Source: a virus. From it: 52,878 nucleotides of DNA. The stretch covers positions 1-52,878 of the IMG/VR virus record IMGVR_UViG_3300018421_000038, one strand, 5' to 3'. Every line of letters begins with the position of its first letter. Positions within the stretch are counted from its first letter, which is position 1. Made by a program: the position numbers and the translations under genes. The notes below the pieces were generated by a model, which had not been told where the DNA came from, made no database searches, and saw nothing but the letters and a program-made list of their open reading frames with translations. Of the stretch, positions 39,372-48,242 are shown piece after piece.

Positions 39372-39815
39372 TTAATTTCTTAGACTTAAACCAACTGATT
39401 GATCGAATGTAAAACGCATTTCTTCGCTTATTGCATAATCTAAAAATGTTACTGTTGCAGTAATTTGTATACCATTGTCGTAGGTATCTACAATAACATT
39501 CTCCGCCTGTACTCTAGGATCATAATTTATTATAAAAGTAACATTCTCAATAATTGCTTGTTGTAATGCAGGAGTAAATGGCTCAAACAAGATATCCCAA
39601 ATTATGCATCCAAACCCAGGATCTCCTAATTTTTCTCCTTGTCTTATATGAAAATGATTTATTAAGTCTTGTTTGATTAAATCATGATCATACAGTTTAA
39701 ACCCTTTTGTAGGATTTCCTGAATAGAATCCTCTATAAGACCTAGATGGCTTTGGCTGAATATTTGTACTAGGTACTTGTATTCTTTTGTAAATATTTTG
39801 CTCAAGTTCGCTCAT
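39372..39815 (-). CDS. 25: Baseplate wedge subunit gp25
   Basis: 147 residues (T4 gp25: 132). GFKLYDHDLIKQDLINHFHIRQGEKLGDPGFGCIIWDILFEPFTP is the conserved gp25/IraD-like core, including the 'R.GE....FG...WD.LFEP' signature. FIINYDPRVQAENVIVD follows. gp25 is part of the conserved sheath-initiator complex that attaches the wedge to the sheath in contractile systems. It starts 11 nt after the gp5-like gene ends. A TAAATAC stretch directly upstream sits too close to the ATG to be called a promoter with confidence. Confidence 0.92.
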   Translation of the reverse strand: MSELEQNIYKRIQVPSTNIQPKPSRSYRGFYSGNPTKGFKLYDHDLIKQDLINHFHIRQGEKLGDPGFGCIIWDILFEPFTPALQQAIIENVTFIINYDPRVQAENVIVDTYDNGIQITATVTFLDYAISEEMRFTFDQSVGLSLRN

Positions 39816-39826
39816 ATTGTATTTAC

Positions 39827-42559
39827 CTATTGCACATTAGAGGTTCCGTCAGCATTTTGTGGTCCTGGATTATTAGTATTATCTGCAGGTGTTGGTGATT
39901 CTGCTTCACTTTCTTCTGTAATTTCTTTTGCAGGTGCCTGATAGTAATCTCTGCCTCTAGGATCGCCTTCGTCTGTAATCTGTTGATCAGTACTAGGACC
40001 CTGTGGTATTATACCAGGAACAAATCTATAATTTCCGCCCTCATTAGCAGCAGTGCTAAAATGCATAGCATCATCAGAATTTGTCCAGGCACCGCCCCAT
40101 CCTAGTCCAAACGATTTTGCTAATTCTCCTGTGTTTTCAGGCATGTCTGTCATTGGTGCATTTACAGGACGGCTTTGATACCATCCGTTAGGGAATGTAT
40201 TTTTAACAGGATTTGGTGGGTTTATATCTATTGCAGCACCCGAGGCGTGTGTACTCCATCTGCTAGAATTTCCTATGTTACGTTTGCAATAACCAAGCAA
40301 CGTTTTAATTTCATATCCGCTATCTTCCAAAGCATCAATAAAGCCCTGGAAATTAGGTACCCAAACCTCTGCAATTTGTGTTGATATGCCTCTCTTTTTA
40401 GTAGTGATAGTGCCTAATGGGCCGTCTCCCTTAAAGAATCTGTTGCAACCAGTACGATCTCCTCTTTCTAAATCAAGTTCAAAGTTTTCTATTGATCTAA
40501 TTTGGCTTGCTCCAGGAACGTTTTCTGGTATTTCAACTTCACCTAACACAATTTGTCCATCACCGTGTGTCCCATAATTGTCATTGCCAGAAGAACCTAA
40601 AACTTGAGAACTTTGTTGAATATTAGACTTAGACTTTGTGAATGTATCTGGTGTAAGTATTCTATCCGCTGGTGCTAATTGTCCAGTTGATTCTCTATCA
40701 GTTTGATCAGGTTTAAATCCTTGCGGATTAAGATTTTCATGATGCGGCCAAGGCTCGTGCTGTGGAGCTCTTGTGAGTATACTTTCGTACGGCACCGTGT
40801 CTTGTGCTCCAGTAAATACATAAGGTAAAACAACTTGCGGTAAGGGAATAATCGGTTCTGCAGGTTTTGCAGCAGTTGCAGCAGTTGCGCTAAGTGCAGT
40901 TGATGCTGCTGTTCCTGCGACAGCTTTTTGTGTATTCCAAGAAATTTTAGTTGCATCTCCTGCAATTGCGGTTCCGCCTAGCATATTAATACCATTTGCT
41001 GCTTCAAAATGTTGTGAATCAGACTGAATATCAAATGCACCTGTAACTGTTGTTAATTGGCTGCCTTGTGTAATTGTGTCAAAGTTTGCCACACTTAGTA
41101 TTTTTGTGTCAGATAAAGAATGTAAATTTATACCATCAGCTTTGTTATTATAAATTCCAGCTGCTAAATCATTAATATTACTTGCACTTTCTCTGTAAAA
41201 ACTATGAGCAGACTTTTGGTTAAAAGTCCCCTTTGATGTATCAAAAATATTACCAGCAGTAGTATCTTGGTTTCCTGCTACTGTTATATAACTTTCTTGA
41301 TCTATTTTTACGTTGCTTGTACCTAAGACATTTCTCTTGTATCCGTCACCTACTAATATATTAGTATCATACTTACTTTCTATTTGGACCCTTCCGCACT
41401 CAAGACCGTCCATTGTTTTTTGTCCGTCACTGTATCGTGCTTGCGCTCTCATATTAATATTTCTACCTGCATCAATATTAAAATCTCGTTCTGCTGTAAA
41501 GTTAATATCTTGGTTGCTCATCACACTGATACTATCTTGTGCATGTATATCAATTTTGCCGTCGCTTGTTAATTCTATCCACGCAGTTCCTCTACTATTA
41601 GAAATATAAATTAAGTCTTCTGAATTATGGAGAAGTATTTGATGACCGGTGCGGGTTCTTATCCTAAATAATTCATTTTGAAGTATTGTTTCGTCGCCAC
41701 CTGGAAAATTAGCTCCTTTGTTAACATATCTAGGAGGACCATCTTCTGCATGAGTTTCTCTTACAAAACGTTCATCGCCGTCATCCATAACTATACTAGA
41801 ACCGCCTAGTCTATTGTACGGAAGTTGTACTTTTTTGCCATCAGGGCCAACTTCAAATTTTGGTGAGTTAGTTCTTTTATCTCTAGGTCCAGGGGTGCTC
41901 CATCCAAAAACCATACTAGGAAAATCACGTCTAGCACTTGATGTTGTAGTGCCTCTGGCTTCGTCTGAGAGTAAACCTTGTACTTCTAATATTTGGGTAA
42001 AATCTTTATTATAAGGTTTATCAAATAAAGTAGGATCAACTTTTTCGCCAGTTTCTACTACCTTATTATATTCACCAACGGGCAGTTTTCCTCCTTTGAG
42101 GTGTTCAGGTGTATTATCAGTAGTTAGAGAAGTAGCTGCACGACCGTCTGGCAACATAAAGTTCATGTAATCATCTTGGATACATCCGATCCAATAACCA
42201 AAGTTCTTATTACCTTCAGCAAAAATAACTAATACTTTAGTGCCAACATCTGGTGGTACAGCCCAAAATCCATAACTTTTTTGGGTGTATTCATAACCAT
42301 CGTTTTGTGTTAAACCGTTACCCGGTGTAACGCCATAAAATGGACTAAGGTATTTTACTGTTTCAAGTTGTCCACTTTTTTCTGGCAAATTTCCCGCAGA
42401 AGTATAATTTAAAAGCTCTACTTCTAAGGTGCCCATACTATTCACATCTAAATTGTTTACTACAACAGCTTCGTAAGGAACACCTGCTTTAATAGGTGGC
42501 AGTTCTCGTGTTGACCTTGTATAAGTTGTTCCTTTTCTAGGTGGTTCATTTCTAGGCAT
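39827..42559 (-). CDS. 5: Baseplate hub spike gp5-like protein with C-terminal M15 peptidase domain
   Basis: 910 residues. Residues about 25-130 form the OB-fold (YEAVVVNNLDVNSMGTLEVELL, VPPDVGTKVLVIFAEGNKNFGYWIGC). From about 300, LFRIRTRTGHQILLHNSEDLIYISNSRGTAWIEL leads into the triple-stranded beta-helix repeats (SISVMSNQDINFTAERDFNIDAGRNINMRA). The C-terminal 180 residues look like a D,D-/L,D-peptidase of family M15: SSRWSTHASGAAIDINPP (about 770) supplies His and Asp zinc ligands and DDAMHFS (about 832) the third. T4 gp5 instead carries an internal lysozyme. The spike would puncture the outer membrane and the peptidase cut cross-links. TAATG overlap with the preceding lysozyme-like gene. 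Confidence 0.85.
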   Translation of the reverse strand: MPRNEPPRKGTTYTRSTRELPPIKAGVPYEAVVVNNLDVNSMGTLEVELLNYTSAGNLPEKSGQLETVKYLSPFYGVTPGNGLTQNDGYEYTQKSYGFWAVPPDVGTKVLVIFAEGNKNFGYWIGCIQDDYMNFMLPDGRAATSLTTDNTPEHLKGGKLPVGEYNKVVETGEKVDPTLFDKPYNKDFTQILEVQGLLSDEARGTTTSSARRDFPSMVFGWSTPGPRDKRTNSPKFEVGPDGKKVQLPYNRLGGSSIVMDDGDERFVRETHAEDGPPRYVNKGANFPGGDETILQNELFRIRTRTGHQILLHNSEDLIYISNSRGTAWIELTSDGKIDIHAQDSISVMSNQDINFTAERDFNIDAGRNINMRAQARYSDGQKTMDGLECGRVQIESKYDTNILVGDGYKRNVLGTSNVKIDQESYITVAGNQDTTAGNIFDTSKGTFNQKSAHSFYRESASNINDLAAGIYNNKADGINLHSLSDTKILSVANFDTITQGSQLTTVTGAFDIQSDSQHFEAANGINMLGGTAIAGDATKISWNTQKAVAGTAASTALSATAATAAKPAEPIIPLPQVVLPYVFTGAQDTVPYESILTRAPQHEPWPHHENLNPQGFKPDQTDRESTGQLAPADRILTPDTFTKSKSNIQQSSQVLGSSGNDNYGTHGDGQIVLGEVEIPENVPGASQIRSIENFELDLERGDRTGCNRFFKGDGPLGTITTKKRGISTQIAEVWVPNFQGFIDALEDSGYEIKTLLGYCKRNIGNSSRWSTHASGAAIDINPPNPVKNTFPNGWYQSRPVNAPMTDMPENTGELAKSFGLGWGGAWTNSDDAMHFSTAANEGGNYRFVPGIIPQGPSTDQQITDEGDPRGRDYYQAPAKEITEESEAESPTPADNTNNPGPQNADGTSNVQ

Positions 42560-43782
42560 TATGTATTAATCCAACTTTTAGCGACATCCGTGACAGCATT
42601 TGTAACATCTGTTACAGTATCGCTTAAACTATTTGTAACATCAGTAACTGCTTTATTTACACACCCTGCAAGATCGTCAGGAAATAATGATCTAACACTG
42701 CCTAACGCATCATTTATAATATCGTCTGGGTATGGAAGCTCAGGAGCAATATCATCAATATTAGGCAAAGCATCTACAGGCAAGGGGTTTGGAATTTCTT
42801 TAGGCACTAAATCTGGCAATTGTTCTTGGCCTCTTGGATCGGCTGCGTCTGGGTTTTGCTCGGGAGGCACCGGTGCAATAACTCCTGCATTTGTTGTAGT
42901 ATTTGCTTCGCCTACAGATGTTATTTCTACAGGAGAAGCTGCTGCTGCACTTATGCCATGAATTAATATATCTTTTATTTTCTCTCCAGAACGAAAGTCA
43001 TATCTATCGTCCAACGGATCTATTTGATAGTAAACATAAGGATTTGCTACAGTTGGCAGTGTTGTAGCAGGTAAAGGAGCGGCACCTGCCCTAGTACCAC
43101 GATAAGCACCTACGCCCGACCCTGCAGATGCTCTTTCTACTTGGGCTCTTTCACTTACTCCGCTAGCAGGCAAAGCTCTATTAGCGCCTGACGTGCTTAC
43201 ATCTACTTCTTGTATTTCTCCGCGGCCTCCGGCCTTTATATCTTCAAGTGCTTGATATAAGTGGTCTGGATCATGGTTTGCTTTATTCAATCCATCGCCT
43301 GCATAAAAACTCTGTCCTTTTCTTAAATTTCTTCTAGGAGAATTTTTGTATACACTTCCTGCTGGAACATCATAAGGAACAGGCATACTAGCAAACTCTG
43401 CTGCTAAAAATACCATAAATTGTCCTGTATTAATACTTCCTGTTTTCCATTCATTATATCTTCTGAATCGTTCAAGACGTTTAATTATCATTGCATCTTG
43501 AACGTCTTGTGAAAAAGTTGTCCTAAGAGGATCGCATCCTAAATAACCAACACACTCTTTTAGGGTGCTTTTAATAAATTGATACTTTCCTACAGCACTA
43601 GATCTTCTTCCTGCATTTAAACGCTGTGTTTGGTATGCTTCAACTTGCGACAATGTCATATTTACAAGTTCAGGCTCTACATGTCCAGGCCATACACTGC
43701 AATAAGGATTGCTACGCACAGCTTCGCCGTCTGCTATTAATCTAATTAATGCTCTGTCTTGATCCGAAATTGTTACTGCCAT
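42559..43782 (-). CDS. Lysozyme/GH104-like muramidase domain protein, baseplate-associated
   Basis: 407 residues. Residues about 7-130 (ALIRLIADGEAVRSNPYCSVWPG, RRSSAVGKYQFIKSTLKECVGYLG, FSQDVQDAMIIKRLERF) match the layout of phage lysozyme-like transglycosylases, with Glu20 the likely catalytic acid and S-A-V-G-K-Y-Q-F the conserved block. The rest is Pro/Ala-rich linker and ends in an amphipathic repeat (VTDVTNSLSDTVTDVTNAVTDVA). It sits between the hub and spike genes with TAATG overlaps at both ends, so it is probably a virion muralytic enzyme rather than an endolysin. No signal peptide is present. Confidence 0.75.
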   Translation of the reverse strand: MAVTISDQDRALIRLIADGEAVRSNPYCSVWPGHVEPELVNMTLSQVEAYQTQRLNAGRRSSAVGKYQFIKSTLKECVGYLGCDPLRTTFSQDVQDAMIIKRLERFRRYNEWKTGSINTGQFMVFLAAEFASMPVPYDVPAGSVYKNSPRRNLRKGQSFYAGDGLNKANHDPDHLYQALEDIKAGGRGEIQEVDVSTSGANRALPASGVSERAQVERASAGSGVGAYRGTRAGAAPLPATTLPTVANPYVYYQIDPLDDRYDFRSGEKIKDILIHGISAAAASPVEITSVGEANTTTNAGVIAPVPPEQNPDAADPRGQEQLPDLVPKEIPNPLPVDALPNIDDIAPELPYPDDIINDALGSVRSLFPDDLAGCVNKAVTDVTNSLSDTVTDVTNAVTDVAKSWINT

Positions 43783-46700
43783 TAACCTATTCCTCGACCT
43801 GTTATTGCATCAACAGCAGATTGTGCATCACTAACTGCCTTTTCGATATCTTTAGCTGCATTTTCGATGTCTTTCCTTAGTCCAGGAAAAGTAGAAAATG
43901 CGTTTTGTGGCGGTTTCCATGTAACACCTGCTATGCTTAATGTGGGTACATTTGTAAGCACTGTGTTAACTTCAGGAAAGACATTAGATAGCACATTATC
44001 TGCTGCATCTCCTATATCTGTTAATATTTTCTTTATGGGCGATTCGCAAGGATCATCTGTAACTGTGCCTGGGCCGGTGCCCCCTACTTCGCCGTCAATT
44101 GTATCATCTGCTACACCTTTGTTGACACTTACGCTGTCGTCTATACTTACAAATCCTTGCGATGTTCCTTCTTCATTCTCTTGTCCTCTACTTCTTACTA
44201 AAGACATGTTTTGTGTAAATTTACCTCCAGCAAAAGAACTTTCAACACTTATTACTTGATATATGCCACTAAACTCAGGTACAAGTTTTGAAAAAACAAC
44301 ATTATCACCAGTTATAGAATAATCCACAGGAGTTCTAAAGTTAACTATTATATATACTTGATTTTCGATATACGTCATATAACCTTCTTGCGTGATTGAT
44401 GGACCGTCTCCCCTATCTCCTATATAGTTTCCTGTTTGGGTAGGAAGAAAATAAGGATCTCCCATAATTTCTATATCAGCAGTTAGCATATCAACATTAC
44501 TATTCAAAAATCTTTGGTGAAATGTTTCTGCTATTCTTTTGCGTACATCGGTTGTTCTACTATCTCCAGTTATTGGGAATTTGTTAGTTTCACTAATGCT
44601 TCCTGTTCCAACACCTCCTGTGTCAGATTGTTGATTAGTTTCTGGTACAGTGGCACCTTTTTGATCTCCAGTGTTTTGCGCAGTTTTCTTGTCTGAAGTT
44701 CCTGATGCTCTTGAACCTTGGTTCATACCAAAATTAGAATATGCTTCTTGTAAAAATGCATTATTAAATTGTATGTCAAAATTTAAAACATCATCGTTTT
44801 TGCCTGTGTAAATGTAATTAAATTCTTTTTTTGCTGCGGCACGTAATGCAGCACGGTTTGGCGCAGTACCCGACGGGGCTTGAAATGCGGCATCATCTGC
44901 ATAAAAAGGAACCACACTATAAACATATATTCTTGGGTTTCTTCCAAATCGTCTTTCAGCTTCTGGATCGTTGTCGAGAAACACATGAGTATTAATTCTA
45001 TAAAGTTGTCTAATACCAGTATCATTAACTTTTTCTGCATTTTCTGCTGCATATATACTATCAACTAATACTTTTTCAATTATTGCATCTATTCTTTCTC
45101 CTGCGGCAAATGATTTTTCTCTTGCCTTTTCTGAAACGGATAATTCAGTTGTTGTAGTGTCAGCAACGCCTTCATCGTTGTAAGATGCACTAGGATCTGC
45201 TGCTGCTGCGGTTCCGCCTTGATTATCATCTTCTACTAATAAACTAAGTCCAATTTGATTCATAAAAGTTATATCTCGAGAAAAGTTTTCCAAATTAGAA
45301 CTTATTGTATTTTTTGACGGTACAACTACATTTGATAGAGATTCTTCTTTCCTAGGATCGCCTTCTGGTAATTCAGATAATCCTCTTTCTATTTGTAGTT
45401 GTTCTGCTGCTGTTTTTGTAACATCAGGAACTGTCATTTGCCCTGCCACAATTTTCATAATAGCCGCAGGATCTTTTGGAAAAGCAATTATAACTCTGTC
45501 TCCGTTAGGCTGAGCTCCTGACTCTTCAAGGGTAGCTGTTCTTTGATTCATGGTTGCTGCAACAGATCGATCAACACCTGATAACACATCAGCAACAGTT
45601 GTACCTACAGTATTAATATCTGATTTAACTTCTGCTGCTTCGTCGCTCAAAGCAATTTCACTAAACGGAACAGCTTTAACTTCGTATTCTGATCCTGAAC
45701 CATTTACAGCAAAATTTACATTTATAATTTGTATAGGTATATATGCAGGCGCTTGGACTGTTGTAATACTTTCTGTTCCGTTTTCATTCCAACCTACAAA
45801 TTCTATTTTTATACCAAATGGAGCACTGTTATAATTTTGGTAACCTAGATCTTCTGCTGCGGTGACTAGAGATTGTATAAAATTACCCATACTGTAAGGT
45901 TCTAATACAGTAAATCTCATGTCTGTACCAAGAGTAACTCCTGTTTTTTGATTAGGTTGAATAATTCCTTTTGTTGTTAAAGATTCTATAAAATATTCTG
46001 CGTCACCGCCTATTTCATTTTCGATAGGAATACGATGTCTTTTTTCATATTTTCCGCCGCCTGTTCGTGCAATAATTTTTTGGAATCCATCTTCTCGCAA
46101 AAGTAGCGGATTATTAAGTTCTGTAGTAGACAATATTCCTAATGTAATCACATAGTTGAATGAGTTAAATTCTTTAAGAGGATTAGATATAAAATTAGGT
46201 TTGACACCCGATCCTGTTACATTACCTGTGTTTCCTATCACATCAGAAAATAGTCCTATACCGCTCCTATCTTCTATTTCTTCTGCAAGTTCACGCAATC
46301 GACCAAAAGTGCCTTCGACAGCACCTAATATAGAATCAAATTCTTTTGGTACCACGTTTATGATTTGATTAGTAAAGCTAGATATATCATTAAATCCACC
46401 TATAATATTATTAAGAGTGTCAAAACTAAATTCACCTATAAAATCAGCAGGTGAGTTAAAGTTTCCTAACGTACCTGCGATAGCGTTGCTTATAGAACTT
46501 AATTCACTTGAACCGATACCGTCAAAAATGCTTAAATTTAAGTTTCCAGTAACTGTCTGCGTTAAATCACCTAAGGGATTTTCTGCTACCGAAGATAAGA
46601 TATTATCTAGTTTAAGTGCACCTGATTCTTGTAAAAAATTAAAACCTCCGGCTTGAAATCCTGCTAAAACATTAGAAACGCCTGTTCCAGTAGCTTGTGC

Positions 46701-46907
46701 ATTTATGGCACCTTGTGCCATGTTGAATATATCATCGGCAGTTTTGGTAATAAGATCGTTAGAATTACTAAAGCCAGCTGCAATACTGCCTACTTCATTT
46801 ATACCTGCGGCAGCATTTACAGTTCTACCTGTAATTGCGTTGACTGCTGTTGTAACTGTTGCTGCGGTTGCAAGTGCTCCACCAGTATTCTTCCAGATTG
46901 CCGGCAT
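43782..46907 (-). CDS. Large baseplate hub-like structural protein
   Basis: 1041 residues. The first 245 are Ala/Gly/Asn-rich and helical. Residues about 248-420 (FNSFNYVITLGILSTTELNNPLLLREDGFQKIIARTGGGKYEKRHRIPIENEIGG) form a domain characteristic of hub-region proteins in T4-like marine phages. Near about 880, FSGIYQVISVESSFAGGKFTQNMSLVRSRG resembles the C-terminal strand region of gp27/gpD-type hub proteins. The last 35 residues are an amphipathic helix (KDIENAAKDIEKAVSDAQSAVDAI). It directly abuts gp53 and overlaps the lysozyme-like gene by TAATG. Assignment as the gp27 counterpart is inferred from this C-terminal motif and position. Confidence 0.65.
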   Translation of the reverse strand: MPAIWKNTGGALATAATVTTAVNAITGRTVNAAAGINEVGSIAAGFSNSNDLITKTADDIFNMAQGAINAQATGTGVSNVLAGFQAGGFNFLQESGALKLDNILSSVAENPLGDLTQTVTGNLNLSIFDGIGSSELSSISNAIAGTLGNFNSPADFIGEFSFDTLNNIIGGFNDISSFTNQIINVVPKEFDSILGAVEGTFGRLRELAEEIEDRSGIGLFSDVIGNTGNVTGSGVKPNFISNPLKEFNSFNYVITLGILSTTELNNPLLLREDGFQKIIARTGGGKYEKRHRIPIENEIGGDAEYFIESLTTKGIIQPNQKTGVTLGTDMRFTVLEPYSMGNFIQSLVTAAEDLGYQNYNSAPFGIKIEFVGWNENGTESITTVQAPAYIPIQIINVNFAVNGSGSEYEVKAVPFSEIALSDEAAEVKSDINTVGTTVADVLSGVDRSVAATMNQRTATLEESGAQPNGDRVIIAFPKDPAAIMKIVAGQMTVPDVTKTAAEQLQIERGLSELPEGDPRKEESLSNVVVPSKNTISSNLENFSRDITFMNQIGLSLLVEDDNQGGTAAAADPSASYNDEGVADTTTTELSVSEKAREKSFAAGERIDAIIEKVLVDSIYAAENAEKVNDTGIRQLYRINTHVFLDNDPEAERRFGRNPRIYVYSVVPFYADDAAFQAPSGTAPNRAALRAAAKKEFNYIYTGKNDDVLNFDIQFNNAFLQEAYSNFGMNQGSRASGTSDKKTAQNTGDQKGATVPETNQQSDTGGVGTGSISETNKFPITGDSRTTDVRKRIAETFHQRFLNSNVDMLTADIEIMGDPYFLPTQTGNYIGDRGDGPSITQEGYMTYIENQVYIIVNFRTPVDYSITGDNVVFSKLVPEFSGIYQVISVESSFAGGKFTQNMSLVRSRGQENEEGTSQGFVSIDDSVSVNKGVADDTIDGEVGGTGPGTVTDDPCESPIKKILTDIGDAADNVLSNVFPEVNTVLTNVPTLSIAGVTWKPPQNAFSTFPGLRKDIENAAKDIEKAVSDAQSAVDAITGRGIG

Positions 46908-47234
46908 TTATGCTCCTAGTATGCTTTTTAAATGTTTACGTTGCGGTAGATATATTTTTGTGCCTGCTATAAAATCAAAAACTGGATCTTTAAGTACATC
47001 AGGATTTCTTTGCGCAAAAATCCACCATAATTCTCTACTAGAATACAAATCGTAAGCTAATAAGTCAGGTCTATACGTATATGCAGGTACTATTTCATAA
47101 AAAATATCATCTCCAGCAACAGGCACAGGTCTTGCTCTCATTATATCTAAAAAACCTGCACTATTGATAGGTGTTTTTCCGTAAGGACCTTTATTTTTTA
47201 TTTTTTGAATATTATTATTTGTCAAATCTGCCAT
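46908..47234 (-). CDS. 53: Baseplate wedge subunit gp53
   Basis: 108 residues, shorter than T4 gp53 (196). YTYRPDLLAYDLYSSRELWWIFAQRNPDVLKDPVFDFIAGTKIYLPQR is the diagnostic gp53 segment, with a LysM-like 'G..I.LP' ending. gp53 joins adjacent wedges during baseplate ring closure. Its stop is followed immediately by the hub gene, and its ATG overlaps the stop of the upstream gene by 1 nt. Confidence 0.9.
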   Translation of the reverse strand: MADLTNNNIQKIKNKGPYGKTPINSAGFLDIMRARPVPVAGDDIFYEIVPAYTYRPDLLAYDLYSSRELWWIFAQRNPDVLKDPVFDFIAGTKIYLPQRKHLKSILGA

Positions 47235-48163
47235 TAGATGAATCCTTCGTCAGTTGGTATAAAATCACCCCTTGCAAAAGCTTCTAAGCTAAATCTACTA
47301 TGGGCTGTTCTAGCATAGTTAGGTACAACAGTTACCGTAATTATACTTTGAGTAGGAACATAAGTTACTTCTCCGCCTATATCGCACTCAATATAATCTA
47401 CATCTGCAGGCATGTCTGTAGTAAAGTTAGTTACAAGTATAGGAACATTATTAAAAACATGTTTTCCGTACCCATTAAGTCTACAAACAGGTGGAGGATT
47501 TCCTAAATTATTACTTTTGCCATAATACATTTTTGTTACTGTACGTAAAAAATGTAAACACGCTACCCAATATCTTGCATCATCGTCGTTTTCACTAAAA
47601 AATTCTCCTGTAAGGGTAAGATTGTCAATTTGACTATTTTCATACGCATAAAATGGATGGTTTGTATGAGTAGGATGCACTGGTGAATAATTTGCACTAG
47701 AACCGATAATAACTGTAGGTGTGAAAGGAAAAATCATACAATTATCTGTATTACTTATTGGTCTTAATACTTCTCCTTGTATAAGTTCACTAGGTGCTTG
47801 TATTTTTACTCGCCAGTCAACTGCGTCAACTGTGTTATAATCATCTCTAATTATAGCTCTTATAAAGTTTTTGCCTTCCGGTGATGCTCCGTAAGACACT
47901 CCTTGAAGTGCATTGCCTGCCATCCTTATTGCAGATCCAACTTGTGATAGTGTTCCGCTTCGACCGTTTATTAGAGTATCAACTGCTCCAAGTGCGTTTG
48001 CTACATTATTGACAGTATTACCTCTACCTTGCGATATATTTCTAAAAGAAGTTATTGCTGTGTTAAGACTAGATGTTACTCGCGAAACATTTTGAGATGT
48101 TTGTACGATGTTTGATCCTATAATATTACCAGCAAGGTTACTAAATGAACTTAAAATTGACAT
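47234..48163 (-). CDS. 48: Baseplate tail-tube cap/junction protein (gp48/gp54-like)
   Basis: 309 residues from MSILSSFSNLAGNIIG. An upstream in-frame ATG at 48196 is rejected because the late promoter box (48183-48190) lies downstream of it, whereas GGAG at 48174-48177 suits the ATG at 48163. The C-terminal half (LTGEFFSENDDDARYWVACLHFLRTVTKMYYGKSNNLGNPPPVCRLNGYG, NVPILVTNFTTDMPADVDYIEC) has the tube-like fold motifs of T4 gp48 and gp54, which connect the hub to the tail tube. The N-terminus is helical. Choice of 48 over 54 rests on gene order in related phages. Confidence 0.75.
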   Translation of the reverse strand: MSILSSFSNLAGNIIGSNIVQTSQNVSRVTSSLNTAITSFRNISQGRGNTVNNVANALGAVDTLINGRSGTLSQVGSAIRMAGNALQGVSYGASPEGKNFIRAIIRDDYNTVDAVDWRVKIQAPSELIQGEVLRPISNTDNCMIFPFTPTVIIGSSANYSPVHPTHTNHPFYAYENSQIDNLTLTGEFFSENDDDARYWVACLHFLRTVTKMYYGKSNNLGNPPPVCRLNGYGKHVFNNVPILVTNFTTDMPADVDYIECDIGGEVTYVPTQSIITVTVVPNYARTAHSRFSLEAFARGDFIPTDEGFI

Positions 48164-48182
48164 AACGATATATCTCCATAAG

Positions 48183-48190
48183 TATTTAGT
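48183..48190 (-). promoter_or_regulatory. T4-type late promoter box heading the baseplate block
   Basis: ACTAAATA on the minus strand, 20 nt above the ATG at 48163. The CTAAATA form is known from T4-like marine phages. Its upstream end shares base 48190 with the first base of the rightward -35 element. Confidence 0.65.
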
Positions 48191-48218
48191 TGACAAAATT
48201 ATCTACGTATATTATAAT
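48190..48218 (+). promoter_or_regulatory. Perfect sigma70 promoter for gp55
   Basis: TTGACA (48190-48195), 17 nt, TATAAT (48213-48218): a full consensus host promoter, 25 nt above the gp55 ATG at 48243. Transcription by unmodified host polymerase early in infection is expected. Confidence 0.9.
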
Positions 48219-48223
48219 AAATA
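48216..48223 (+). promoter_or_regulatory. Possible late box overlapping the gp55 -10 element
   Basis: AATAAATA follows and overlaps TATAAT. If used, transcripts would start near 48229, just upstream of the GGAG site (48233-48236). It may be a by-product of the AT-rich -10 region. Confidence 0.3.
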
Positions 48224-48242
48224 CATTACAACTGGAGTAGTT

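Noticed and set aside
39816-39835. TAAATAC as a late promoter of gp25
   Set aside because: Only about 8 nt from the ATG, which would leave no ribosome site in the transcript.
48164-48196. Upstream start for the gp48-like gene
   Set aside because: Its start lies above the late promoter, so a late transcript would not contain it.
48108-48242. N-terminal extension of gp55
   Set aside because: It would run through the sigma70 promoter and the start of the leftward gene. ATG at 48243 has GGAG and gives the gp55-like product.
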